From: Echria macrotheca
Taxonomy: Eukaryota > Ascomycota > Sordariomycetes > Sordariales > Schizotheciaceae
Assembly (NCBI GenBank): GCA_030411725.1
Contig: MU839827.1
Span: 2,859,027 to 2,923,026, forward strand
Reading direction: 5' to 3'
Length of the DNA stretch: 64,000 bases
Shown here: positions 24,014 through 34,907 of the stretch, one piece after another
How positions within the stretch are numbered: the stretch's first letter is position 1
Layout of the letters: each line of letters begins with the position of its first letter
Program-made: the position numbers and the translations under genes
The notes under the pieces: generated by a model
Database searches by the model: none
Told to the model about the DNA's origin: nothing
The model's input: the letters and a program-made list of their open reading frames with translations, nothing else

Positions 24014-25312
24014 CTACTCCAACGCCTTCTTTTCAGCAGCAAAAGGCCTCACCGGACGCAAAGGATGCCTAGGCGGAATCGGAGGAGGCATACGCAAAGG
24101 CGACCGAGCGGGTATAAGCGGCGGCAAAGACGTACGCGTACGCAAAGAAGACCTCGGAGGGATTGGCGGAGGTATCTCGTCTTCCACTTGACCGCTTTTC
24201 TCGGGCAACGACGAGCTCTTCTTCTGCCTGCGGCGCAAGAGGAATCGCGGGATAAGCGACCGGCGTCGCCCACGAGAGCTGTCCACGCGACGTACGTCGT
24301 TGTCAATAGGTGACGAAGGGGGACTTGTGGTCGTCGGCGGGAACCGATCAAAGAGGCCTACGCCCACGCCCGTGCCCGTCGTCGTCATCGTCGTCGGCGG
24401 CGGGAAGAGACCAAACGCCTCGGGGCTCGTCGGCGCGGTCTCAATGACCCGAAGCCGCGACATGTCGGCTTCCGAGGGCCTGACTCTCAGGCCGCGGCGC
24501 TTGTTCGCCTTGTTGGGGGTTCCCGCGTCAGCAGGCGGCTCGGGGATCTTGGAGCCGGAGGGAAGGGGTCCTGTCGAGGAGGAAGGCGGCGGTCTGGTCC
24601 CGCGCTTGACCGGTCGGGGAATTCTTGAGGGCGGCGGCGCGTGTGTCTTTGCTTTCAGCGGGGGGGTGGCTGAATACAGATCTTCTTCTTCTTCTTGCTC
24701 GGTCGGGGCAGTAGGAGAAGGAGGAGGAGGAGGAAAAGGAGGAGGAGGAGGAGGGAGGCGAGAAGGAGAAGCGACGAACGAAACGAGGCGCCGAGGGGGG
24801 GCCGAATAGGCTTCTTCCTCTTTCTCTGCTGGTACGCTGCCCGACGCTGCAGCAAGCTCGGCTGGGAACCGAAAGGGTGGACTGGCCGAGTAGACGTCCT
24901 CCTGCTCTGGTTTCGTCGGGATGGGAGGAGGAGGGCGAGAAGGAGGAGGGTGAGCCACGAACGAAACCAGGCGGCGCAGAGGAGTGGAATAGGCTTCTTC
25001 TTCTTCCTCTTCCTCTGGTATGCTGGCCGACGCGGCAGCAAGCTCGGCCGGAAAGCGAAAGGGTCGACTGCCCGGCGCGTCCCAAGAAGGAGCCGAAGTG
25101 TCGACTGCCTTTCCCTTGCCCTTGTCCTTGCCGGTTGGGGCGCCGTCGTCGTGCCTTGGTGCCACCACGCGAACAGTAGCGGCGACGCCAATTTCGATCT
25201 GGTCGTCATCCCCAAATCCCTCCTCTTCGAGTTGTTGCATCAGCGACGGCGTCAGCGACAGAGGACGATCGCGATGCGCGCCATCGCGCGAGGGCTTGGT
25301 CGGAGGAGCCAT
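24014..25312 (-). CDS. Proline-rich repeat protein with SH3-ligand-like tail
   Basis: A 432-residue frame starts at an ATG with A at -3. The frame is open further upstream, with another ATG at 25522 in a weaker context. After a short helix (SLMQQLEEEGFGDDDQ) and a hydrophobic strand (IEIGVAATVRVV), the protein holds two copies of a module: FRFPAELAAAS, an acidic stretch, AYS, then RRLVSFVA. A partial third copy and long poly-Pro runs follow. The C-terminus has three IP[PA]RxxLR units in PxxP context, typical of SH3-domain ligands. This suggests a scaffold for actin or polarity proteins, which is inference. No enzyme domain or membrane segment is seen. The family is not recognised, and the low-complexity DNA makes the exact start uncertain. 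Confidence 0.65.
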   Translation of the reverse strand: MAPPTKPSRDGAHRDRPLSLTPSLMQQLEEEGFGDDDQIEIGVAATVRVVAPRHDDGAPTGKDKGKGKAVDTSAPSWDAPGSRPFRFPAELAAASASIPEEEEEEEAYSTPLRRLVSFVAHPPPSRPPPPIPTKPEQEDVYSASPPFRFPAELAAASGSVPAEKEEEAYSAPPRRLVSFVASPSRLPPPPPPFPPPPPSPTAPTEQEEEEDLYSATPPLKAKTHAPPPSRIPRPVKRGTRPPPSSSTGPLPSGSKIPEPPADAGTPNKANKRRGLRVRPSEADMSRLRVIETAPTSPEAFGLFPPPTTMTTTGTGVGVGLFDRFPPTTTSPPSSPIDNDVRRVDSSRGRRRSLIPRFLLRRRQKKSSSLPEKSGQVEDEIPPPIPPRSSLRTRTSLPPLIPARSPLRMPPPIPPRHPLRPVRPFAAEKKALE

Positions 25313-25963
25313 CTTGCTGTTGCTTGGGATGGTGTTTGGGAAAGGAAAGATCGCAGGCGCTCTCAGAAGTGAAAACCTGGATCTACCCTCGCCGGAGGCT
25401 TCCGCCGGGCGAGGCGCCGGACCGGTGATGTCGATCCCGGCGGCGGCGCCGGAGACTTCCGTGTGATGAGTCGCCAGCCTATTCGCAAGCCCAGCGGCGC
25501 CGGAAGCTTCCGTGAAATCCATTGACCCATCCTCGCTGGGGTCCTCCTCGGGCTGGAACGGCTTGCTTCCCACAAACACTGCAGCGTGACCGACGCTGGG
25601 AGCAGGATGTGAATCCACGCCCACTGAACCCGACACAAGGAGGATGGCCTGCTGCTGCTGCTGCTGTGTACGACAAACAGGCGACCTTGGCGCGACGCTC
25701 CCAAACAAAGCGTTTGGTCTGAGATTCACACCGTGAAATGTCGAGCTGAGCCGGGCCCCGACACTAGATGGACTTCCCAAGCTGACCTGATCATCCGCAG
25801 CGAACTGAACCGCTTGTGCGGCAATATGAGCACCGCAGGGTCTGATCTGAACATCCCCAAGCTGAACGTCTCGCGGGCGATTATTCGGGCCGCTAAAGGT
25901 CGAGGTGCTGGAACAAGCGCGGGCCCAAAAGCTTGAGCTGGCATGGCTGGCATCCGGTGGATT
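25313..25963. promoter_or_regulatory. Promoter region, with an open in-frame extension
   Basis: This lies between the ATG at 25312 and the stop of the next minus-strand gene. The reading frame of the proline-rich protein stays open through much of it (to about 25780) with repeated TEASGAA-like words and a short poly-Gln run near 25650-25665. Part may therefore be coding if the ATG at 25522 is used. Confidence 0.4.
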
Positions 25964-26852
25964 CTAAACACCGCGGAAGTCGACCTCACCAAAGGTGGTG
26001 CTGATCCCCGAGCTGGCCGGAATCGGTTCTCGTTCGCTCTGGACGCCCGAGGGAATGAGATGGAGATCCCTGAGGTTCTGCATCGCCCGATAATGAAATC
26101 GGAATGTTGCGTACGGAGCATCCCTGGGGTCGATGAGGATATGCTCGTAGTACTTGTGCTCTGTGACCTCTAATAAACCCATCCTGGGAGCACTTTGTGA
26201 CTATTAAAAACTGTACAATCAGTTGAGAGAGAAGGAGAATAACATACAAAACGCCGTAGTTGTTCCGATACTGGAACTCTGACAGTTCTGGTGACCGCGG
26301 CCGTCTCTCCGAAGCGCGAAAGACCTTAACCTCGATGAGACCACCATCCTCCGCAACACTTGTATCCCGGCTCGGAAGGAAGACAAAGGTTCTCTCGTCG
26401 AGTCCAATTTCGCCCTCGTGCTGACCACTGGGCATCCAAAACGACCTGGCGGCCCGTCCCTCGAGCTGGACAGACGTGTCGATGCTCCAGGCTGCCATAT
26501 CCCGAGAGTTCATGGACAGATTGAAGAGCATATATCGCGCCGGCTCAGGCGGAACCTGGCAGACGCGGTACTTAACCGCGAACGGTGTCTCTGGTGGTTC
26601 GAACTGTGTCAGATATCTCATCAAATGTAGTGTCTAGGAGCGGCCAGACTTACCAGGAATGGAGGCCACATAAACTGATGCCATTGGATACCCCTCGTGC
26701 TGGTGGGCACTGGAGCTGACCTCGGTCCCCCGGTTTGGAGAAGGGCCGCGCAAGACTTGGCCCAAGGACCCCTCCGGATGAGGGTACTCTTCGAGAGGCC
26801 GTTTCTCCAGCTGGTTGACCAGCGTGATCTCGATGCCCCGGAGAACAGGCAT
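25964..26852 (-). CDS. DUF7918-like fungal protein, three exons
   Basis: Three exons were assembled by frame continuity (26852-26654, 26590-26248, 26183-25964), giving 253 residues. Intron 1 is 63 nt (GTAAGT...CAG with CTGAC) and intron 2 is 64 nt (GTATGT...CAG). The protein starts MPVLRGIEITLVN, has a YVASIPETPFAVKYRV segment at the first junction, FRASERR and YRNNYGVL before the second junction, and ends with KYYEHILIDPRDAPYATF and FHYRAMQNLRDLHLIPS. This order resembles a large fungal family of unknown function (DUF7918 type). The assignment is from remembered pattern, so the family name is tentative. No signal peptide is present. Each exon alone would be called a spurious frame, but the joined product is coherent. 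Confidence 0.75.
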
Positions 26853-27876
26853 TTTGGGTAGTGGCGGGCTGGATACCGACAACGAAGGGCTGAGTTGGGC
26901 CGCGGACTTGGCACTTCGGTCAGAACGGAATACACGTAGCAGACGGCAAGCAAAATAGTGATGAGCGGGCATGAACTTACTCGATGAAATAGATCTCCTT
27001 AGTGCTTGAAGAAAAACGGGTCGACTGGTCTTGTGCTCCCAAATATTGATGTTATTCGAAGGAACGACAGAAGCTTGATTCCACGACGTGAAAAGAAAGC
27101 TCCCACAAGAATGGAAAAATCTTTTCCAGTAAAGACTCGCCTGAGAAACTCTATTCGCCGGGCTTCATGACCGTGCCTGCTGCGGAGCAAGCAAACGCGG
27201 CTGATGGTCGGCGACGTAAGTCGTGAAAGACAAGCATTGCGCAGTGCCGGTCCCGGGTCCGCACAAATCATTGGAGAAAAGGGGCTTCGCGCCTTGCGGT
27301 ATCATTATGTAGAAGGCGTTCATGAGATGAGCATACGACAGCGGGCTGCTTCCGGGCCCCAAAGTAATCACTGAAAGAGGCAATGCACCCTGAGAGACAT
27401 CCTGGAAGACACCCTGAGAGCAGCCGTTACTGTGAATAGTCAAAATAAGTGAAAGGGGCACGGCACCTTGATACTTCAACCTCTAAGCCACATTAGCTCA
27501 ATTCCCACAGCGGGGGCTGAAGAAGAACAAACCAGTCAAGGTAGCTATAAACAGCAGCAACTAGAACATCTCTCGAAAGACATGCCTCTCATTTCAGCAG
27601 AGAGCTTTGGAGCGGATTATATTAAAGGCTTCGTCAGTAGGCCTTTCGTAGGAATGTTGGTGCCATTCTGCCCCGATCCAGGTCAACTGCAAATATCGAC
27701 TACACCGTTTTTATGTCGGGAAACTGCCACGGGAACGAGATCGAAATGTGCGACCTCTGATCGGCTGCAACTGTGAAACGAGAAAATTGATGGTACTGTT
27801 CATTCGATTCCATTCTTTCGCCCACAGCTTATGCAATTGATATACAGCGCAGGGAGCCATCCCGCAACCTCGCAAC
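26853..27876. promoter_or_regulatory. Promoter of DUF7918-like gene and flank of NDUFS5
   Basis: About 1 kb between two minus-strand genes. It contains degenerate short repeats around 27270-27470 (CACCCTGAGAG twice, and spaced CAAGGYGC-like words) that give a minus frame with recurring QGA-PL peptides. No gene is supported. It may be a remnant of an older repeat. Confidence 0.4.
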
Positions 27877-28299
27877 CTACTTCGAATCCTCCGGCTTCAC
27901 CAGCCCTAGACTCCTTATTTGACCGGCTGTTGGAGCGTCTTCCTTGGATCCGAGAGCTTCGGCCTTCCGATAAGCAGCTTGCAATGCCATGACTCTCGCA
28001 GCCTGTGATGCGGCACCAGGTTAGCGTGTTCAATTGAACGGGTCGTGGTTCCTTCCCAACCTCTTTCTTGTGGTGCAGGCACTCATAGTAGTCCTCCAGC
28101 GCCGGGGCGCACTTCTTCTTCCCCGAGTCATCCTCGGCCGACGTGTTGACGACGTAGCAGGCGAGCAGCTCCTGCCAGAAGGGGAGGCATCGGGAGGGAC
28201 CTTGGAATGTCGTCAGCGAATCGCGTCCAATTGATGTCAACAGAGCCATTGAGTGCTCCAGCTCGGCTCACCTCCGTGGAGGCCGTATCCAGACGCCAT
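27877..28299 (-). CDS. NDUFS5: NADH:ubiquinone oxidoreductase subunit NDUFS5 (15 kDa type)
   Basis: Three exons (28299-28272, 28200-28061, 28002-27877) give 97 residues, a usual size for the fungal subunit. Introns are 71 nt (GTGAGC...AAG, CTGAC branch) and 58 nt (GTTGGG...CAG, GCTAAC branch). The product begins MASGYGLHGG, then carries twin C-x9-C pairs, CLPFWQELLAC and CAPALEDYYEC, followed by LHHKKE and a helical AARVMALQAAYRKAEA. The twin Cx9C pattern is the mark of CHCH proteins imported by the Mia40 disulphide relay. In complex I this subunit sits on the intermembrane-space face of the membrane arm. It is transcribed head to head with SEC39. The last exon is in a different frame from the second, so no single open frame shows the gene. 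Confidence 0.93.
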
Positions 28300-28646
28300 G
28301 GTTACTGCGCAGATACCTAATCGGGATTGCGCGGATGGGTGGTCGTCGGGCGTCGCGAAAGTCGTCGTCTCGAAGAAGTGCTGAGTCTCGAATTGGAGCT
28401 TCCGACGTTGGACCGCACCAGCCACTGAACATGCCACAGCACCACGGCACCACAGCACCAGCCACAGCATCCCCACTCGACCAGGGGCGGGCCAATCCGT
28501 GCATTTCTTGGGGAAGCTGGCTTGGCTGGCTTCGAAGTTCGAAGTTCGCGAATCGGTTACGTAGCTCCACCACAGCTTTGGAACATGACAAGTCTACAAG
28601 TCCCTGCTCCCCTTGCTTGACAGTTCGCCATTAGTCAGGCCCGACA
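28300..28646. promoter_or_regulatory. Bidirectional promoter NDUFS5 / SEC39
   Basis: Only 347 bp separate the two divergent ATGs, so both promoters and 5' UTRs must share this space. A CACCAGCCAC/ACCACGGCACCACAG-type C/A-rich core lies near 28420-28480. No clear TATA box is seen in either direction. Confidence 0.65.
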
Positions 28647-31500
28647 ATGGCCCTCCTGCTCTCCCCCGCGAAACTGGTACTCCTTGCCGTCCATTTCGCC
28701 GTCCAAGCCGACATTCCCAGTCTCAGTGCTCTCGCTGCCCGCCATGGCGCTGTTCTGCGAAAAGACGTGCTGCTGCGCATCGCCCTGACCTACCTCCCCG
28801 AGACGCTGCATTCGACCGAGTATGTCAACCTCATCCAGGCCATCGAGAGCGGCGAGTTCCCCGAGTCCGAGTCCGTCGAGATCGACTGTTCGCCTGTCGC
28901 CGCCCTGACCGATGACGATGCAACAAAGAAAGTGCGAAAGCTGCGCCTTACCCCCCTGAGCTTCCCCGAGGCGCCCCCCGGGACTGCCGACGACCCGACG
29001 ACCCTCTTCTTACTGCGGCGATCTTACCAGGTGGACGAGGAGGCTGGTCTCCTGGATGAGCTCCCGGCCTTGTTGTTGCCTTTCTTGGACCACTCGCCAT
29101 GTATTCGGACATTGATGGTGTCTTCGATACTGCCTCTCCTACGGCGGAACTGTGAATACTACCCCCAAGACCCAATACCATACACCCTCTCGGGCTTCCA
29201 GCAGCTCCCTGATCGAGTTGCTGTGAACCTACTTCTGTCGCAGACCGGCGTGCGGGACACGGACCTTCCTCTCGTTGGCCGTGATTTGAAAAACATAATT
29301 GGCCCCTGGCTATTCAACGAGGCTAGATGGAAGAGCGACAATAGAAGATTAAGCGGTTCAGGCGAATCTCCGCCAAAGTCGGATGCTGGTCCTGACGGGA
29401 CCATCTGTCCCGGGTGGGAACAGGTCCTACAATGGCTCAACACCAACGCTGCCAAGAACTGGAAGGTCGCTGTGAGTGCGATTGAGCAGTGGGACGGCCC
29501 AGGCGATGTCGATCTCGGTGGGTGGAGTGCCATGTGGCTCAGCGATGAGGAGCAAGATCATCTTGAGCAGAGGTATGCGAGGGCTGCTCTGGCTTCTGCC
29601 TACCTCATCCCGGAGGCTTCCCCTGAGGCTCTTGAAGGCGCGTACAGGATTGTTGCCAAGATTGCCGGGCTGCTCGACCAGGACCCCATGTCCCCGTTGC
29701 AGTCGGCGCTGGCAATATTACCGCCCTTAGCAGAGCAGGTTGCAAGTGTCGCCACGGCGGCTAGAAACGCGTCGTATATGCGCAATGATCTACTGGACAA
29801 CTCCAACGTGCTCACATCGCCAACCGCTGCGTCGACGGCGTTTTTGCAAGCTCTGATTCTGAGCGCCATTCTCCTAACAAGGGCGGGCTCCCCTTGCACC
29901 GTTCGTCGGGCTGGCGAGCTTGCACTCCTCCAGGACGAACGGGAACAAAAGGCCGAGGCTTCCAAGCTTATCCACGCCCTCAACAACAACGGGCCGAAGA
30001 CCGACGACAAGTTCTGGATCAAGGTCAGAAACGAAATATTATGGCTGAAGGATTGGGGGGCCGAAGATGCCTCGGAAGCTTCAAAGCCATTGGCAAAGGG
30101 TGTTTTTGGTCAAGTTAAAAAGGAGTTTCTCGAAGTAGAAATACTCAAGGCGCTTCTGGCAAATACCCGTAGGTTTACTGTTCTGGTTCCGGACCCTGGC
30201 TCACCACAGCAGGATATATGCTTGCCCGTTCGATTTACGAAGACTCCCCGGATCGGCCACTTGACAGCAAGGTATTACAAGATACGATCTATGCGACCGC
30301 CATGACGGCGTATGACAATGCCTCGAATCCGAATCGCACTCGTGGCGGGCTGAAGAAGTGTGATGAAATGTTTGTTTTACGTCCTCCCATGCTGGCCGTA
30401 CACTGACGATGCGCAGTCTCAAGGCATTCCCGCAAACTATTGACAAATCTGCGCCCGCTACCAAGAAAATTGAAGCGCTGCTTCAAGCAACACATGCGCT
30501 CAGCGAATATCGCCTTGTTCTCAAACAGGGCGAACCTTTTACTCCTGTGGTGTTGCGGGTTCATAGTGATCCCATCTCGATTATTGGCAAAATACTAGAG
30601 CAAAACCCCAAGAGCTACACGAGAATCCACGACCTTATTGACCTTGGTAAGAGGATGGTCCAAGCTGGGCTGATCAAAGACGACAACGGGTCTCGTGGCC
30701 CCGTTTCCCAGGAGGACCAGCTGTCGGTAGCAGCTAGACGAATCACGGCTATGTGCATAGATGCTGCTCTGACGGAAGACGATTTTGAAACGGCCTACTC
30801 GTACGTCGTCAACCGAATCTCCTCCTTCGAAGCAACGTCAAAAGATGAGTACCTGTGGAAGGCAGCGTTACAGGCGGGCAAGTACCGGCGCACCTCACGC
30901 ACCGTCCGACCTACCCATCTGGGTACAGCCAGCGGCAACCCCGAAATCCGCCACCTCGAGCAGCGCATCGAATGCCTCTCGACCGCCCTGCGTATTGCTC
31001 CGGCGCCCACCCTACAAGAGATACTCAATGCCTTTCGTCGTGCCGAGGAGGAACTCGACGCCGCCATCAAGGCCGAGGAAGAGCAAGAAGACGCGTGGGA
31101 CGCGGCCGGCGACGCGATGCACGGCCACATGCCAGGCGGGTTTAACGTGGCCCCGACGTCTCCCAAGTCGGCATCCAGGCCGTCGGCGCCATCGACGCGT
31201 CGTCGCCCGACCGAGGAGACGCCCATGTCGCTGTTTGACCTGTCCAAGGCGAGCGTCATGTCGGCCCAGCGCAACCTGACGGCGCTGTCGAGCCTGCAGC
31301 GGTCGACGGGGCTGGGGCGGAGTAATACGGTGACGAGCGGCGGGAGTGTCGAGCAGGTGGGCAGCGATGGCGAGGACGGGGGGCAGAAGAGGGTGCGCAA
31401 GAGGGATCAGCTGCGTGAGGCGGCTATGGGCACGTTGGTTAGTGGGGTTGGTTGGCTTGTTGGCGCGCCGTCGCCGGCGCCGGCTGCTGAGAGGGAGTGA
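28647..31500 (+). CDS. SEC39: SEC39-family Dsl1-complex vesicle tethering protein
   Basis: Three exons (28647-30168, 30213-30369, 30417-31500) give 920 residues. Introns are 44 and 47 nt, near the lower limit for fungi. The N-terminus (MALLLSPAKLVLLAVHFAVQADIPSL) is followed by alpha-helical repeats with the RIALTYLPET and LLRRSYQVDEEAGLL features of Sec39 domains. After splicing the middle reads NTRYMLARSIYE and CDEILKAFPQTI, as expected for the family. The C-terminus is a low-complexity tail with an acidic coiled stretch (AEEELDAAIKAEEEQ) and Ser/Thr-rich sequence. Sec39 proteins form a solenoid leg of the ER tether that captures Golgi-derived COPI vesicles with Dsl1 and Tip20. The first acceptor is a tandem CAGCAG, so two isoforms differing by one codon are possible. 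Confidence 0.93.
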
Positions 31501-32096
31501 TGTTTGTATGTTATGAGGTATGGCCTAATGAGAGTCGTCATGATTATGCATGTCTTGGGATGGTGAATTAAGTCGGAGGATGGATACGTGAGCAGCGGTA
31601 TGTGTTGGAAGTAGAATTATATCTCCAGATATCCCCCTATCTTCCTCACACGTCCATGTTTTATCTACTATCCGGAAGGACTACCGTTAACATAGCGTAT
31701 GCTCGAAGCTAGGTCAGAACCATGATGCCTCATCATGTAAGTCCAGTCTTGGACGTGCAATGCAGTCTTGGGTATTCCTCGCCCCAGCATACGCTGCGAG
31801 CAACGTTTCCACTTGGGTATCTAGGTGGGTATTCCGAAGGTAGTAAGGTGTAAGGTAGCAAGTATCAATAGAACTTTCCACTGAGTGGAATTCCCAGGTC
31901 CTTTGGAAAGGACTTCCCGCTACGTTCTTACCAGGTATACTCAAGTCTTTCTTCGTACGGTACGGTATAAAATTAATAACCAAAAGCTAGGTATATATAC
32001 ATACCTGACCAGAGATTCATCTGCATATATGACGAGGGGACTGTGGGATTCATGTGTAACCTACCTACCTAGTACCTGGGTTGTGTTTTATTTTAG

Positions 32097-32112
32097 TACG
32101 TACGTACGTACG
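32097..32112. repeat. (TACG)4 palindromic microsatellite
   Basis: Four perfect TACG units. Because TACG repeats contain ACGT/CGTACG palindromes, the stretch can pair with itself. It is non-coding. Confidence 0.85.
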
Positions 32113-32205
32113 CTGCCAAAGTCTCAACGAACGATGAAAGGATGAACACTCAGTAACAGTCTCCGATATTATTTCCTTGCCTTGTTCTCTTGTTCTCTCT
32201 ACCGC

Positions 32206-32247
32206 ATGGATATGGATATGGATATGGACATGGACATGGAGATGGAC
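32206..32247. repeat. (ATGGAY) hexamer repeat, about seven units
   Basis: Seven tandem hexamers beginning ATGGAT and drifting to ATGGAC/ATGGAG. One frame reads Met-Asp repeats and begins with an ATG, but the frame has no other coding support. Confidence 0.85.
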
Positions 32248-32697
32248 GTTACAAACGGCTCAACGCCTAACACACTCAACAGGTATCAGTATGTTGCTAA
32301 CCTGCGCATCTATCCTCATCCCTCTCTCTTCTCTCTTCCCACTCTATCTTCATACTCCATACTCATACAAAAGTTACAAACTTTCTACACCGTAAACCCG
32401 CCCCCATTTGGCTCATATTCTGGTATCCCCCTCCTCCTCCAACGCCCCATCAAGGAGTCCCACAAAGGTCTTCCTTCGAATAAGCGGCAGTAACAAAAAC
32501 AAAACAAGACAGACCACTCATCTTGGAATGTCATGCGAAAAAAAGCAGCAAAAGAAACACACAAACTCCTTTTGTATAACCCCATGCCCTATCGCCCATA
32601 CCCGCTCCCTGTTTAACCAGGGACTAATCCATTCAAACAATCGCCTCTAAAGCAGTCATACGCTCCGCTTCAACTTCCCTCCCCACCCCCAAAAGAT

Positions 32698-34907
32698 TTA
32701 CTCGGAATCAGAATCCCCATCCATACCAAGAAGCGTCTTATCCACCTCGTCCAAATCGTCCTCCCCCTCATCCCCATCCCCATCCCCATCCCCATCCCCG
32801 TCTCCATCATCACCCCCATCGTCCCCGGCATCCCCCTCCCCCTCCCCATCACCCAGCCCAAGCAACTCCTTATCGACATCATCCAAGTCATCCCCATCAT
32901 CCATATGATGCCCATTAGTCATCAAACCACGACGGGGCACCTGAATCACACCAGGCGTCGACTTGTACGGATGTCCCCGCATCATGACCTCGGCCTCATC
33001 CTCCGTCTCGGCCGGGTCAATCATCTCCTTGTCACCATCCATATCCTCATCATCATGACCGGCGCCATTAGCCTTTGGCCGCTTGACGGGCGCGATGACA
33101 CCCAAATCATCGCCTTCATGGTCATTCCACCGCTGCAGACGACGGTGCGCACGACGCAGCGCGGCGCTGTATGAGGCAAACTCCTCCCCAAAGTCATCAC
33201 TCTCGCCCTTGAGCTGGCACAGGCCGACGTAGCCCTTCTCACGGAAGGGGAACGTCTTTGGTTCCGGGTTCGGGTTGTGCATGAGCACCGCATTCTTGTT
33301 GTGGGCGATGATATCCTCGTCTTCGCTGTCGTCGAACGGATCCCCGAGGTCGTTCTCTAGTCGCTTCAGAATACGGATAAAAGGTCCCTCGCTCCTACGG
33401 AATTTCCGCATCTGGTGGTGGCTCTTACGCAGCCCGCGGTCGAGGATATACTCTATGCGCTGGGATCGGTTCCGCTCAACGGCCAGCTGGTGTGCGGTCG
33501 GGGGCCGCGGTTTTCGCGCGACAATTCCCTCAACCATCTGGCCGCCGCCAGGCGATGAGCCCTCGAAAATCTGGTACTTAAGTGGATTCCCGCCCCTTCT
33601 GCCTGTGCTCCCAAAGGCGGCACTCTGGCGCCCACCGAGCGCACGCGGAGGTGGAGTCGACCTGACACTATCAAGGTCGCTCTCATGCTTAGATGGCCGG
33701 ATCCGAGGCAGAATACCAGTGGTCGGGCCAACCTCGTCGCCCGCCGGAAAAGCTCGTCGACCGCCTCTCTTATTCTGACTATCGGCCAAAAACTGCTGGT
33801 CGGCTTCGATAATCTTGGCGCGCATCTTTTGCTTCGCAAACCCGAAATCGATCTCCTCCTGCGGATCGACGTTCTCTCGTGCCTCTTCCTCGGGAGTCAT
33901 GGGCTCCAGCCGGGGAACGCCTTGGTTTGCGACATCAACCCCGTAGTCAACACCGGGTCCAAACGGGTTTTCGTCGCAGCCCTCCTCTGTGTAGTCGGAC
34001 TCTAGGTAGAACCACATGATCCACAGGAAGGCGCGCGCCCGGCTCTCGCTGGTGAAGTTGGTCTTCATGATCAGGTCGTGGAACTCTTGGGTTGGCGGGA
34101 AGTGAAGCTCGGCGACCTTGCTCGCGGAATGGCAGATGAGGAACAAAAGGTTGACGGGATTGGTACGTGGGACACCGAGAGACTTGATCTCTTCGAGCGT
34201 AGACGGCTCGGACCTGTCCTCGGCGCCGCCCTTGAGGATGGATTTGAGCCGCGGAGCATCCTGGAGCTGTTTGTAGGCGTGGGGATCTTGGCGGGCTTGG
34301 AGCGAGGGGATGGCGTGGTAGGTTCGAAGCTGCGCTCGCATTTCGGGGAAGACTGTCGCGAATACGTCAGCACGGTGTTATAGCATGGAATCAAGAACTC
34401 ACAGTTGAGCGTGGTGTTCATTCGCCCAATGTTGACCAGGAGACAGACCATGGCCATTCCTTTGGCGGCATCGCGGTCGCTCAGCAGCTTGTCCCTCAGG
34501 ACCTTGCTGGTCTTGCTGCTCCTCGACATGGTGTCGATGTAGAGATCGGCAAAACACTGCTTGCCAATCTTGTCGGGCTCGTAGCTGTTGGTAAAGACCG
34601 GTTGATCGTTGTCGAAGACGGCCCTCAGGAAGTCGTACTGGATGTCCTTGCGCCAGAGCGGCTCGCCGTCCTCTTTCTTGAGATGGCGAATCTTGCCGAT
34701 GACGCTGCCGCCGGCCGCGTTTGCATCGTCACCGCGACCGCGCTTCTTACCGCGGGCATGGCGCTCCGAGGGTTCGGGGGTGACGGTTTGCATCTTGGTG
34801 TCGTCGTCCTCGGTGACGGCCGTCATGAAGGATTTTTCGAAGCGGGCGGGCGAGCTGGGGTCGATGTCGGACAGGAGAGCCTGCGAGCTGGGCGATGCAG
34901 CGGCCAT
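32698..34907 (-). CDS. IES1: INO80 chromatin-remodelling complex subunit 1
   Basis: Two exons (34907-34403 and 34352-32698) flank a 50-nt GTGAGT...CAG intron, giving 719 residues. The start is the first ATG; the open frame above it has only GTG. After a disordered N-terminus come the block HLKKEDGEPLWRKDIQYDFL, then FTNSYEPDK and FADLYIDTMSRSSKTSKVLRD. The junction yields NTTLNFFPEMRAQLRTYHAIPSL, and the second exon gives an ordered helical segment ending ARAFLWIMWFYLESDYTE. Ies1 is an accessory INO80 subunit of fungi. The middle is basic and Pro-rich, and the C-terminus is a long acidic Asp/Gly tract with a Gly-Asp repeat and DEVDK[TE]LLG motifs. It acts in the nucleus. It is divergent from the oxygenase gene. 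Confidence 0.9.
32770..32805 (-). repeat. CCCCAT hexamer repeat coding Gly-Asp in IES1
   Basis: The hexamer TCCCCA/CCCCAT is repeated about five times on the plus strand. It encodes alternating Gly-Asp in the acidic tail of IES1. Flanking sequence has imperfect copies, so the tract probably varies in length between strains. Confidence 0.8.

Larger units (their letters stand above)
31501..32697. other. Convergent intergenic region with simple repeats
   Basis: This lies between the stops of SEC39 (+) and IES1 (-) and should hold both 3' UTRs. It is more AT-rich than its surroundings, with many TACCTACC/TATATA words, a (TACG)n and an (ATGGAY)n repeat. No gene is supported. Confidence 0.5.

Noticed and set aside
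32206..32395. ATG-initiated frame through the ATGGAY repeat (Met-Asp repeat peptide)
   Set aside because: It depends entirely on the simple repeat and lies in a convergent intergenic region.
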